Shown: one piece after another, positions 10,243 to 21,768 of the stretch
Numbering within the stretch: position 1 is the first letter of the stretch
How the letters are laid out: each line of letters starts with the position of its first letter
Source: Geosmithia putterillii
Taxonomy: Eukaryota > Ascomycota > Sordariomycetes > Hypocreales > Bionectriaceae
Direction of reading: 5' to 3'
Assembly: GCA_900188575.1 (NCBI GenBank)
Contig: FYEU01000312.1
Location: forward strand, 909,535 to 973,534
DNA length: 64,000 nt
The notes under the pieces: model-generated
What the model saw: the letters and a program-made list of their open reading frames with translations, nothing else
What the model was told of the DNA's origin: nothing
The model's database searches: none
Translations under genes and position numbers: made by a program

Positions 10243-11804
10243 GACGATGCCTTGTGCGTGGACAGGCCCTAGAGGTGATGGAAGGAGAAAAGGAAGAGGT
10301 GCAAGATGAGGAAAAAATAGAGAAGAGAAAGGTGCGTGAATGGGAATGTGCACGTGCTGTGCTACACACGCAACGTGAGGAAGGTACGGTGGTGCAGAGA
10401 AGGAAGGTGCGATGGACGATGCAAACATTGATTGTGAAGCAGCCCATGTGGACATAGATGGCACGGGACTGCTATAAGAGCACAAGACATTCATAGCTTC
10501 TAAGGTGATCTTGGAAATGTAACAGCTGTTGAAAGCTGCTATGAGGTCTAAGGTTGAAGATTCACGATTCAGAGTTTACATTGAAGCCTAATATAATTGG
10601 AGTTCCATGTACATCAAACATATAGCATCCGATGTATGCTTGCCAAAGGTTGAAATTTGTCACGGAGTCCTCCTTACCTGTGTGCCTTGAGCGCCTCATA
10701 TAACATGGAATCATGGAACGCAGTAGCAAACGCCAGTCCATCATTCACCAGTGAGTCCAAGTCCTGGCAGATGACACATCCCAAGCAAGCCATGCCAATG
10801 GGATGAACATCAGGCAAAGTAAAAGTTCAATGAAGTGTTCGAGCGATAACGATGCCAGACAGAGCCAGACACCCAGAGTCAATGGTTACACTGGCTTAAC
10901 AATCATCTCACATCCATCCCATTCACAATCAGCAGACATTGAATACAACCATCAGACCATGGTAGCATGCGGCAGTGCCAGTTGTCGATACCACCAGCCG
11001 AGCCGGACCAGACCTTCTGTCAATCTCACGCATGTTATCAATCACTCTCACGCTCACTCATGTCATCCGCAAGAAAGAATCCCATCCCACAGTGACACGC
11101 AAATTGAAATTGGGGATATACGAAAAAAGGTCAGCTGACAGGAACAGTTCAAAGGGCATTGCGGAAATAGGACCATTCGTACGTGAACCGACAATGACAA
11201 ACTCCATCTAGATTCTAGACACCTCGCAAGGGATTCAGGAATATATTACTTGTCTCCGCTCTCCACTCGGCGAAGACGAAGCCACATGGTGCCGCTCAGC
11301 CTCACTCACCTTGCTGTCCACGTACATGCGCGTATCGCGAACATGAGTTTAAACCTGCCCCCCCTGCTGTAACTCGTAACTCGTAAGAGAGGGCCATGCT
11401 TTTTGGTAAAAATCCCCCGAGTCAATCATCCAAGATGAACCGAAATACCACTTCTCGTGCACATGAACTGGCACAACACTCGCAGACTCTTCCCTCCTGG
11501 ACACCAAATTGAAGGAAGGGGATTCAGTGGGCTGTTCTGCTCCTTCGTTCCCAATCCGGCAAGTCGACAGCGTTGGCAACCACCCCTGCAGGGTCGCGGG
11601 GCCGTTTAAGACCCCACCCCGTCACAAAGCCCGCCTTTCTTTCCTTGCGCATGGGCGCTTCGCTTCCAAACGGGAGAGAAGACGCTGTATTATTATTATA
11701 CCCGTACTCCGTAGTGTTACAGTTGTGCGCCTGGAGCAGCCGTGTTGTGTGCGTCTGTGCTTATGGCTAAGAGAAGGCGTTGAAGGCGGCCGCACACTGC
11801 ACAG

Positions 11805-11825
11805 CACACACACACACACACACAC
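11805..11825. repeat. (CA)n microsatellite
   Basis: An uninterrupted CA dinucleotide run of about ten units in the gene-free stretch. Confidence 0.9.
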
Positions 11826-13661
11826 TGCAAGCCATGCAGATTGCGATCGTCGCCGCTGGTTTACACTGAGCCTATGACACGGTGAACAGCGTATCTGGAC
11901 TGTCCGAGGCGCGACCAGAGTGTCGGCGCAGTGTATCAGAAGAGGTTATACCGAGTGAACAGTAAAGAAGTTGGTGATGTGCGCAATACTCGCAATCGGT
12001 AAGTACAACGTAATTGTTTCCTGGCTGCAACAGTTGCTTGTTTCAATGTCTCTTTGACATATTATACTGTGCGTCGTCAACTGGCCATTCAGATTGCCCC
12101 AAGACGTTGCGCGCTACAGCACAGGTGACATTCAAGCATTCAGTGAAGAAAGTCACGATATGAGAGGATTCATTCACCTGAACATGTCACCGGACAATTG
12201 AATTCCTTCCACACGAGATACGGAGCAAGCCGTATGACATTTTGATGACTGCCATTACAACAAAGTCCATCCCATCTTTTGGATATCGCGTATTCCAGCA
12301 AACTACATGTACGGAGTAATACGTAGTAGTCGATGCGCTAAAAAAAAACATGGGACCATGGCTATCCATTCCTGGTAAAGGTCTAACTTTTAGAGAGAGG
12401 AATGTCTTCGATTCAGCCCCCTCTCCCCCTCCCCTCCCCCCCAGGCCGGCAACCCGGGACATCCGTCCTTTGCCTCTTTGGGAAGGTGAATGCCAAGACC
12501 CCTGGTCAATCCTATAAGAACAAAGCGACCACATGCACTGGAGTCTGGCAGGACGTACAAGTTACAGGCAAGAGTATAATTGATTGCAGCCACGAGTAGA
12601 GAAAGCAACGGGCTTGACATGGGTGTGTCGCGCCTCAGGGCTCCAAATCAATGCACCCCGATCCCTCGAGAGTGCACGGCCAACGATGGGACTGCAGGTA
12701 CCGCCATTGTGTGCATGAGTACGGAGTAATACTACGAGTACACTACCTTGCTACTGGTAGTAGTAATAGCGTTAACATGTAGGAGTAATATTCCAGCCCG
12801 TAGTATTCCGTAGTATTACTCCGTACCTGCGTCTGTCTGCCTTGACCATCTCCACTCCACCCGGCTTTTATTCCGACATATGTACGGCACGTTGCTTTCC
12901 TTTCCCACGATACGTAGGATCCGGGCTGGTGGGCCACCCCATCCCATCTGCTACGACGGATAGCCAGAAAGTTTAGTTGTTGTCTGGCATTTCATGTATG
13001 ACTACATTCATCTTTTGCAGCGGGCATGCACTCGGTAGATGTCGTAATGGACAGTGCTCCCAACCTCCTCATGACGGGTCTGAATGCATGTATGTACGTA
13101 GGTAGTATACGATAACCGCAAGCACGTGTGCATGTCGTCAGTGCAGTTTGGCGCCGTGAAACCAGAAACAGAGAGTGTCGGGTCGCCTTATACGTCGGGT
13201 GTTTCGTGCCGCGTCCGCCCCTCTGACTGGTCAGCTTCCATCCTCTTGAATTCCCTCTGGCTGCTATATGCTGTCTGCCCGTCTTCGTCATCTGCTGTAG
13301 GATGCCGTTTCATGTTCCTCCTCGACGCCAAGGAAGTCAAGTGGCTTTCTCCCCTCCGTCTTTCGACTCCTCCACCCCCGGAACACCGGGCTGCACGGGC
13401 GGGCCCTCCGTAGTCTGGGACCTTATACACTTTCCCTATTGAGCCTCAGATCCATCAACCAAGCTTTGTCCCCTGCCCCCCCCTCCTCTTCCTCCTACGC
13501 TCTCTCACCTCACCTCACACCCCCCTCTGGTGCTAGTCAGCCCATCTGTAGAGGATGTGTCTCCGGGGTGGCTGGGAGTGGGAGGGTGTTTGCCTGCCTG
13601 GTTGTTTGCCAAGGCGAGAGAGGTGCAAGTGACTGGGTGCGTCGAGTGAATGAGCAACATG

Positions 13662-13668
13662 TATAAAG
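13662..13668 (+). promoter_or_regulatory. Probable TATA box of the GH64 gene
   Basis: TATAAAG lies 187 bases before the start codon and is followed by a long CT-rich leader, a common arrangement in highly expressed fungal genes. Confidence 0.5.
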
Positions 13669-13848
13669 AAGCCTGTTCGGATCGTCTTCTCCATCAGTCT
13701 TTTCTTCTTCTCCAACCGGCTCTCTTCCACTCTCTTTTCAGACAGACACACACTCCTTTCCTTTCCCACACTCTCTTTCCAAAAAGCCATATTTGGCAGT
13801 TCCATTCATTCTTCAAGAAGAAACAGAAACAGACACGCGATAGCAACA

Positions 13849-15216
13849 ATGCGTCTCCTCTCTACCGTTGCCGCCCTCGCGGCCGTGGCTTCCGCCGCTC
13901 CCTTCACTTACATGGGCAACACCAACAGCATCGCCAAGCGCGCCCCCGCCTCGACCAGCAAGTTCACCACCCTCTCCGGCAGCCACGACAAGGTCATTGT
14001 CACCAAGGAGAACACCCTGAACGGCACCTCCAACGCCAACGCCAAGTCGGCCAAGATCGACTCCGTCAAGGCTGAGGACAACGTCTCGATCCCCCTCCGC
14101 CTCGTCAACAACCTCGCCGGCGACTCGGTCAACTGCTACATCTCCGGTACCGACCCCGAGGGCAAGGTCTTCTTCCTCAGCGGTGACGGCAACCTCGTCT
14201 ATCCCACCGCGGGCGGCTCCGCCGAGCCCGTCGCCATCACGGACCCCATCTCCATCGCCATGCCCGCCCAGGGCGAGAGCTTCGAGATCACCGTCCCCAC
14301 CTCCTTCGCCTCGGGCCGCATCTACTTTGTCCAGGGCGAGCTTGAGTTCTTCATGGTCTCCACCGGCACCGGCGACGGCCTCGTCCAGCCCTCCATCAGC
14401 AACCTCCAGGACCCCAGCTCCCCTCTCAACTGGGGCTTCGTCGAGATGACCCTCACCGACGCCGGCGAGATCTGGGCCAACATCTCCTTTGTCGACTTTG
14501 TCGGCCTCATCCTCTCCATGACCCTCCAGAACAACGACAACTCCACCCAGGAGGTCATCGGCCTGCCCGGCGACGCCGTCTCCACCATCTGCGACCAGCT
14601 CAAGACCCAGGGTGACAGCGACGGCCTCCCCTGGGGCAGCATGTGCATCGCCGGCTCCGACGGTACCCCTCTCCGTGTCATCGCCCCCACCAACTACGAG
14701 TCCGTCGAGGCCGGTGCCTTTGACGACTACTGGTCCACCTACGCCGACGATGTCTGGACCAAGTACTCCAGCGAGGGCCTCTCCGTCGACACCCAGGACG
14801 GCAACACCGTCAACTGCCAGGTCTCCGGCGACGAGCTCCAGTGTGACGGTGACAACCGCGGCTACCCCAAGCCCACTGCTATCGACATCTGGGGTTGCAA
14901 CTCGGGTCCCTTTGGCATCATTGAGGGCGACAACGACGTCCACAAGGCCGTCGTCCCCCGCCTCTGCGCCGCCTTTGTCCGCAGCACCCTCACCCTCGAC
15001 GGTGGCAACGCCCAGCCCGGTGTCGCGGCCGAGAACTACTACTCGGTCAACCCTACCAACCACTACAGCCGCATCATCCACGAGAACGAGATTGACAACA
15101 AGGGCTACGCCTTTGCCTACGACGACGTCAACCCCTCCGGCTCTGAGGACGCCGCCGGTCTCGTCAACTCGGCCAACCCCTCCGAGCTCATCTTCTACAT
15201 TGGTGGTGCCCAGTAA
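13849..15216 (+). CDS. Secreted GH64 endo-1,3-beta-glucanase
   Basis: Single exon, 455 aa. Residues 1-17 are a signal peptide (MRLLSTVAALAAVASAA), followed by a short pro-segment ending at a Kex2-type KR (30-31). The rest matches the thaumatin-like GH64 fold that cleaves beta-1,3-glucan (laminarin and fungal wall glucan), releasing oligosaccharides. The segment WGFVEMTLTD...ISFVDFVG carries E199 and D216, which I place as the acid/base pair by analogy with the bacterial laminaripentaose-producing enzymes. Conserved Cys pairs (for example in VNCYISG and VNCQVSG) suit an extracellular protein. Codon use is extremely C-biased, suggesting high expression. Likely roles are wall remodelling, autolysis or attack on other fungi (inference). 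Confidence 0.92.
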   Translation: MRLLSTVAALAAVASAAPFTYMGNTNSIAKRAPASTSKFTTLSGSHDKVIVTKENTLNGTSNANAKSAKIDSVKAEDNVSIPLRLVNNLAGDSVNCYISGTDPEGKVFFLSGDGNLVYPTAGGSAEPVAITDPISIAMPAQGESFEITVPTSFASGRIYFVQGELEFFMVSTGTGDGLVQPSISNLQDPSSPLNWGFVEMTLTDAGEIWANISFVDFVGLILSMTLQNNDNSTQEVIGLPGDAVSTICDQLKTQGDSDGLPWGSMCIAGSDGTPLRVIAPTNYESVEAGAFDDYWSTYADDVWTKYSSEGLSVDTQDGNTVNCQVSGDELQCDGDNRGYPKPTAIDIWGCNSGPFGIIEGDNDVHKAVVPRLCAAFVRSTLTLDGGNAQPGVAAENYYSVNPTNHYSRIIHENEIDNKGYAFAYDDVNPSGSEDAAGLVNSANPSELIFYIGGAQ

Positions 15217-16232
15217 GCGCCAGCTTTCCTTCTTCATCAAGGGAGGGACCTCCTCTTTTTCGGTCCTCTCTGTCTTGTACATACATTTTATTTTCTTGTC
15301 GATATTCTTTGACGGATCCGAGTCCGGCATGCGGTATGGGTGTCATGGCAAAAGACGGCGGCCACAGCAGACGAGCGGGGGAGCGGAATGAGTGAAGCAG
15401 GGACCGGTTCGTCGGGGGCCATGTGCGATCAGCTGCATGTATTTTCTGAACATAGTCGGGGCCATCTCTGGGAGGTGCGATCCATTTCAGTCTATGGGGA
15501 AACGTATATATCTTATCAATTCATCTCTCATGATAATTCGCGCGTGATCATCTGCATGGTGGCGATTGATGGAGTGAGGGTGTCGATGTGGGCGGAGTCG
15601 AGGATACGAGGACGAATGGTGAATGAGGAGAATCAGAATCAGGGGAAAGATCCAATGAGGTCATGGTGCTTCAAGGAAAGATCCGAGATCGTTCCTGCCT
15701 CGCCAAGATTGCGGCCGATTGGCCGTATCTGCGAGATTGCTGATTAATGATCTCGGACTACCGAAGTCTGTGATGCCAAGACACCGCGCCTTGCAATCGA
15801 CATCATCTCCCATTCAAAAAGCCGCTCTGCCCATCATCATCAGCATCATCAGCACCATCCATCAAGGCATCTGTCCCGTTCATCTCCAGAACATGCTTGC
15901 GAGAGCCGTGGGCAAGAGACTCAATCTGACGACAGCCAAGAGTGCCCTTCCTAAAATGTGGGCTCCATCCAACCATGAACCCCTCAGAACCAACGCTAGA
16001 GCTGCTGAATTGCTAACGGGGAAACCATGATGTCAGCGTCCATCGTCAACAATTCACAGCAGCTGCCACAGCTTCATCAGTCTGCTCGACCAGGCACCAG
16101 AGAAATCGCATATTACTGCCCAGCTCTGCAGGTCGAGGAGCACCATCCCGTATAGTCGCATTGCAGCAGCCCCGCATTATCCATCCATCTCAAAGGGCCC
16201 CTCTCTCCACGTCTACACCTGCCAGCGACACC
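15217..16232. other. Spacer between GH64 and DUF924 genes
   Basis: About 1 kb without a supported gene. Short frames (for example 15719-16030) show no domain and no codon bias. Confidence 0.5.
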
Positions 16233-17146
16233 ATGGCCACGCTGGAATCCATCCTTACTCCGACGTTGCTGTCCGATGTCCGACGTGTCTGGTACGCGCA
16301 CGTGGATGACGGCGACTCTGTCATAATCCCCGACGGAAGCCACATGAAGGGTTGGTTCATGGGCGGCCCAGAATTCGACACCGTATGCGTGTAAGCAATC
16401 AATCCCTTTTCCCATGGGGATCCGGACCCGGCTACCCCGGCTATTATTACGTACAAAAACTCACGATGCCCCCCTTCTTGCGCCCCTCCCCGCATAGGAA
16501 ATCATTTGGTCCTGCACTTGATGCCATCAAAGAATCCAAGGTTACGTCGGCCCAGCGGATACTGGACGCCGCCAAACCCCAGGGCCCGCTGGACTGGCTG
16601 AGCCTGGTGCTGCTGCTCGACCAGATGCCGCGTAACTGCTACCGCGGCGATGCCTCGTCCGTGGTCTTCAACTTTTTTGACCCCTTGGCCCAGCAGGTGG
16701 CCCAGGCCGGTTTTGAAAAGGGTATTCCCGACGAGGACCCCCAGACGCGCTGGCTCATCTGTCGCCGCATGTGGTTCTACCTGCCGCTGGAGCACTCGGA
16801 GAGCCTTGAACTGCACCAGCTTGCAACGGAAAAGTTCGCCGGCCTAGCTCGGGACATAGAGACGCTCATTTCCGATACATCACTGATCGGCAAGGGCGAC
16901 GAGCTGCAGGCCAAGGTTGCAGGCGTCTTACGCGCCAATGCCGATACTGCGCGAGGCATGGCAAAAACTGTGGCCGGCTTTGAAAAGAGCCACTACGACA
17001 TCATCGAGCGTTTTGGGCGGTACCCTCACCGCAACAAGCCGCTGGGAAGGGCGTCTACCGACGAGGAGATCAGGTATTTGGCTGAGGGGGGCCATACGTT
17101 TGGGCCCGGCGATGACAAGGCGAGTGAAAGACTGAAGGGCGCGTGA
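16233..17146 (+). CDS. DUF924 family protein
   Basis: Two exons, 16233-16390 and 16498-17146, give 268 aa; the join reads FDTVCVKSFGPALDAI. The start at 16233 has a strong context (CACCATGG); an in-frame ATG at 16161 would add 24 residues. The family core LLLDQMPRNCYRGDASS is clear at about residues 94-110, followed by the helical TPR-like body (RWLICRRMWFYLPLEHSE). The C-terminal signature reads FERFGRYPHRNKPLGR-like, here IIERFGRYPHRNKPLGRAS. DUF924 proteins are found in bacteria and fungi and have no established biochemical role. Cytosolic location is assumed, as no signal or membrane segment is seen. Confidence 0.9.
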
Positions 17147-18450
17147 GTGTACGAGTACGAGCACGCGTGGGTACGTGGTGTGTCAAAGGGCGCGATTGAG
17201 TAGCTGTCGACGTGTGCGTACGAGCCCAGACCCCGCTCCTCAGCCCCCAGGAAGACCGGACGGGCATCGAACCCCTGGGACCCCGGACCCGTGGAGACCC
17301 TGCTTTACCTGCCAGCGTGCGTCAAGCTTGTTTGCTTGTCAATCAACTCTATCAGGCATTATTACGACGTATTACATCAGAGAGGGTTCTGAATGGACAA
17401 TCAGGGCATCTTTAGCCGGACCCTTAGGTTCGTACATAATCTGGTCAGGTAATATGGCGCACCGTGGTGGACCGGCAGGCGGTTTCATGGCCGGTTCTGG
17501 TGGAGAAAATATTGGATGTTCTGGTCCGAGCGTTTGACAAGAACCGGGTCTATGAAAATTCGAGAAGTCTGCAGAGATAGTCTAGCCGCAACCTTGTGCA
17601 AGACATCCATCCAGGTTCTGGTTAGGCACTTAGGGTTCAACTTGAGCCGCAGAACCTGCCGACGTGCCTACGGAGTATTACCATCGCTGCCACGCGACCG
17701 GACGACTTAGCTGCATATTTCAATTCGCTGACCATTGTGTAGCCAACTTGGAGAGCATTTTTCCACCATTTTGATGCTATTTTGATACCATTTTTATATC
17801 TGCTTTCCCATCCATGGTTTCTATTACGTTTTCGAATGCAGCCTCTTGCTGGGGTTCCCCTCTTGCCCTCTCTGCCCTCTCTGCCCTTTCCCCAACAGAG
17901 CCAGGCCCTCGCCACCTCGGTCTCCGGGCCAAGACCGGACCAGGTGGGGAGAATGGTACTTGGGGCTCCGCAGAGCTAATACGGAACGACGGAGTAGCCC
18001 CCAATTCGGCTCATTGCGAGAGCCGCGATTGGCCATGAGTCGTAGGATTGCCGTGATTGCCGTTATCAATTCTCGACCTATGAGAGGCCGGGCGACAACA
18101 CCCAGTCCGGGGGCGATTTGCACTTGTCATTACCAGTTGTCGACGGTTTTGGGGTGGATTTTGATAGACAAGACTAGCACTCGTAATGCTAGTAATGCCC
18201 TCGTGCTAGTTGGTCATGAATTAACTATTATTTGACTTTGACCCCGTTCTCTCTGGACGGTTCCCCTCAATCCTCTTCTCTCCTCCATCCTTCTCTCTCC
18301 AACTCCCTTCGCGGCCTCCTCCTCCCTCTGGGACAAGACGAGACAAGACACCTTTATCGACCAACCCTTGTCCCGGACGACCCCCACCTCGTACAGGGAA
18401 GAAGGACATACGAGTAAGCTTACGCACACACACACACTTCGGTTGCAAAT
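17147..18450. other. Spacer upstream of the APC permease
   Basis: 1.3 kb without a supported gene. It includes a pyrimidine repeat (CCCTCTCTG units near 17865-17895), one TACGGAGTA word at 17669 and the CT-rich leader of the permease gene (18245-18330). Confidence 0.5.
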
Positions 18451-20105
18451 ATGGCATCGAATCAAGAAGCACTGTCGCATGACGCGGCGGTGCTGGCTGG
18501 CCTCGGCCACAAGCAGGAGATGCAGCGCAAGTTCTCGCTGCTGTCCATGCTGGGACTGGCCTTTGCCATCCTCAACACGTGGACGGCGCTGTCGGCCTCG
18601 ATCACAGTCGCTCTGCCGTCCGGCGGAGCCAGCGCAGTCATCTGGGGTCTCGTGGTGGCGGGCTTCTGCAACATGTGCCTGGCTGCGTCGCTGGCCGAGT
18701 TCCTGTCGGCGTGGCCGACGGCTGGCGGACAGTACCACTGGGCGGCCATCGTGTCGCCCAAGGCGTGGAGCCGCGGCATCAGCTACACGACGGGATGGAT
18801 CAACGTGAGCGGATGGGTGTGCCTGACGGCGACGGGCGGCCTGCTGGGCAGCGAGTTCGTCATCAACATCATGGCGCTGTTCCGCAATGACCCGGACTAC
18901 TCGGCGCCCGCGTGGCAGCAGTTCCTCATCTACATTGCCTTCACGCTGGCGGCGCTGGTGATCAACATGTTCCTGACGCGGATCCTGCACTACCTGACCA
19001 AGGCGGCGCTGATCTGGTCGGTGTCGGGCTTCCTGATCATCAGCATCACGCTGCTGGCGTGCGCGACCCCCAACTTCCAGAGCGGCTCGTTCGTCTACGG
19101 CCAGTTCGTCAACACGGTCGGCTGGCCGGACGGCATGGCGTGGATGCTCGGTCTGCTGCAGGGCGCTTTCGCCCTCACGGGCTTCGACGCCACCGCCCAC
19201 ATGATTGAGGAGATGTCCGACCCGCAGGTCCAAGGCCCCAAGATCATGATGTACTGCATCCTCATGGGCGTCGTCTCCGGCTTCTTCTTCCTCTCCTGCC
19301 TGCTCTTCTGCGTCGACAACTACGACAACGTCCTCAACGCCGCCTGGGGCCCCATCCTGCAGATCTTCATGGACGCCACGGGCAGCAAGGCCGGAAGCAC
19401 CTGCCTCATCATGTTCCCCCTCGTCTGCATGCTCTTCACCTCCACCGCCCTCATGACCACCAGCAGCCGCATGACTTACGCCTTCGCCCGCGACAGGGGT
19501 CTGCCCTTCAGCAGCTTCTTCGCCAAGGTCCACCCCACGCTTGAGGTGCCCCTCAACGCCCTCCTCTGGACCTTCTCCTGGGTCGTCATCTTCGGCCTCG
19601 TCCTTCTCGGCTCCAGCAGCGCGTTCAACGCCATCACCGCCGCCTCCGTCGTTGCCCTGGGTGTCACCTACGCCATCCCCCAGGCTATCAACTGCGCTCG
19701 CGGCCGCAAGATGCTCCCCGACAACCGCCCCTTTAAGCTCAACCCTGTTCTGGGCTGGTTCTGCAATATTGTAAGCACTGCACCCTCCACACAGTCTCTG
19801 ATGATAATCACTCCTTGTTTCGATTGCTAATATTGTTTGATTAGGTCGGCATCCTCTGGACCATCCTCACCACCGTCCTCTTCGTCTTCCCCCCCGAGCT
19901 CCCCGTCACGTCGAGCAACATGAACTACGCCATCGTCGCGTTTGGCGTCATGCTCGTCATCGCCGGCAGCACCTGGATCTTTGACGGCTACAAGAACTAC
20001 AAGGGCCCCGAGATTGAGCTCAACATTGAGGGCAGGGAGCCCGTCCTCGCCCAGACCGAGGACCAGAGGCAGGATTCGTCCACCGACGAGAAGTGTGTCG
20101 CATAG
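18451..20105 (+). CDS. APC-family amino acid/GABA/choline permease
   Basis: Two exons, 18451-19770 and 19845-20105, give 526 aa with about twelve hydrophobic segments. The N-terminal signature reads FSLLSMLGLAFAILNTWTAL, followed by LPSGGASAVIWG and AEFLSAWPTAGGQYHWAA. These are characteristic of the fungal amino acid/choline transporter subfamily (Uga4/Hnm1-like). The loop FTGFDATAHMIEEM, here LTGFDATAHMIEEM, is also diagnostic. It should act at the plasma membrane importing GABA, choline or a related amino compound; the substrate cannot be chosen from sequence. The C-terminal tail is acidic and hydrophilic. A TACGGAGTA word lies 13 bases after the stop codon. Confidence 0.9.
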
Positions 20106-20480
20106 ATATCGCGTGTGTACGGAGTATTACATGTATTTTCTTCATATACCAGACATTTCATAGCATAGCCATTTTTCCACAAGCATCATTGAATACACAA
20201 ACTAAAAATCAATCATCATTCTTCATTCAGTGTATATATATATGCATTCAGTGGTGTCGGTGTTGCATCATGTGTGACGCGACGCCAATTGCCTCAGCTC
20301 TCTCTCCCCTCTCGTGTTTTTTTTTCGGTTCCAGTGGACGTGACGTCCTGTCGATCCCTGAAATTGACAGCACACCACATTCCATCCCCCGCCTTTTTCA
20401 CCCAAGCAGCAACCTTACCTCCTTCATTGAACCACAGACAGGAACCAAACCAATTCAAGGAATAAACACATTTGTTCAAA
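20106..20480. other. Spacer before the EXPERA-like gene
   Basis: 375 bases with a TACGGAGTA (20118) abutting TACATGTA (20128), a short (TA)n run near 20233-20243, and the probable leader of the next gene. No gene is seen. Confidence 0.5.
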
Positions 20481-21253
20481 ATGGTCAGCACCCGATCCTC
20501 CTCATCCCGCGGCGATGACAGCAAGGCATCCAGCCCTGCCGCCTCCGTCACCGCCACGCCCGCGCGTCGCGCCGCCTCCAAGTCTACCAAGAGCAGCAGC
20601 AGCAGCAAGACGTGGTCCCACGTGCCCGATAACCTGACCCTCATCTGGCTGGCCGTGTCCCTCCCCCTGGTGACCTGGGACACGCTCTACATCTTCGGCC
20701 GCCCCGCCACCATGCCGGGTGGCAGCCTGCACTGGCCCATCTGGGCGCCGTACGCTCTCTACGGTGAGATCGACACCGTGTATGGCTGGCCGGCGTTCCA
20801 CGCGAAGGACGGCTTCACGGCCGCGCAGGGCTTCCTCAACATCATCGAGTCGGCCATGTACCTGTACTACCTGTTCGTCGTGTACAACCGCGGCGAGTGG
20901 CGGGTTAGCGGCGCGGCGGGTGCCACGGCTGCGCTCGTCGGGTTCGCCGCCGCGGTCATGACTCTGTCCAAGACGGCGCTGTACTGGCTCCAGGAGTACT
21001 TTGGGAGCTACTCCCACATTGGGCACAACACTGTCGGCGACCTCATTCTTCTATGGGCCATTCCCAAGTAAGTCCTCCCTGTGAACATGTGAACCTGGGA
21101 ACGTCGAATGAAATGAAATGAGAGCGACCAAAAGAGTTCAATGTACTGACATCCGCTAGCGGCGCGTGGCTCATCGGCTCCGGATACATGACTTGGAGCT
21201 TTGGGCGGAGCCTAGTCCAGGGCATCGCTGCCCAAGGTACCAAGAAGGAGTAG
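20481..21253 (+). CDS. Polytopic membrane protein, EXPERA/emopamil-binding-like
   Basis: Two exons, 20481-21067 and 21160-21253, give 226 aa. The first 40 residues are Ser/Ala/Lys-rich and disordered. Four or five hydrophobic segments follow. The stretch LPLVTWDTLYIFGRP...GGSLHWPIWAPYALYGEIDTVYG and the later FLNIIESAMYLYYLFVVYN resemble EXPERA proteins (sterol delta8-delta7 isomerase EBP, TMEM97, TM6SF), where acidic residues in the membrane line the ligand site. Here D/E residues occur in WDT, YGEID and IIES. Sterol-isomerase activity is not claimed; an endoplasmic reticulum sterol/lipid-binding role is the best guess. It is convergent with the DUF8004 gene. Confidence 0.62.
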
Positions 21254-21768
21254 ACTACGCTTCATTGTTACTTATTACAAGTTACGCCTCTGCTACCTAC
21301 TGCAGATCTACTCATGAGACGAAGCATGCACACGTTAACATATAATACCCCTTGGGAGTTCAAAGTTCAGTTTAACTGTTTTGGTTTCATTAATCGAGTT
21401 CAAGGTTTCCTCCAAGAAACCGTCGTGTATCTAAACCTATTACCCAACAAGCACCATCATCATGGGCTGGCCTGTTCCTCGAGTGCATGGATATCATCAT
21501 GTGCACAACATTATGCTGAAAAGAGTGACGAAACAGGGAAAGAAAAACAAAAGACAAAGCTAGCTGCTGGTATGGCTGGGAATCAAAACGCAATGGGTAT
21601 CAGGCCAAGCATAAAAGTGAAGAAAAGAGAAACCCGCCATGATGTTGAGATGCAAAGAGATATGAAAAAAAGGAGAGAGAGAGTGTGTGTGTGTGTTTGT
21701 GTTGTATCGGTGAGTGAATGAGTGTATGTGTCGGTGTATATGTCTCTGGATGATGTGAGTACCCGTGC
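21254..21768. other. Convergent 3' spacer
   Basis: 515 bases between two stop codons; it holds a (GT)n run at 21683-21696 and A-rich tracts. No gene is seen. Confidence 0.55.

Larger units (their letters stand above)
10243..13848. other. 3.6-kb gene-free stretch
   Basis: No frame here has a recognisable domain, codon bias or splice structure. It holds a (CA)n run at 11805-11825 and words of the TACGGAGTA family at 11705, 12310, 12720 and 12817, plus TACATGTA at 12304. The right end (13660-13848) is the CT-rich promoter and leader of the GH64 gene. Non-coding RNA cannot be excluded by eye. Confidence 0.55.

Noticed and set aside
10242..10494. Upstream in-frame start of the trypsin-like protein
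   Set aside because: The 84 extra residues are Ser/Phe/Pro-rich leader-like sequence without signal-peptide structure; the ATG at 10242 has a better context.
13813..15330. 505-codon open frame antisense to the GH64 gene
   Set aside because: It mirrors the strong codon bias of the GH64 gene, encodes a Val/Asp/Gly-rich low-complexity product, and has no domain.
15719..16030. 103-codon frame between GH64 and DUF924 genes
   Set aside because: No codon bias, no domain and no splice support.
18214..19533. 439-codon antisense frame over the APC permease
   Set aside because: Low-complexity His/Arg/Glu-rich product caused by GC-rich codons of the real gene.
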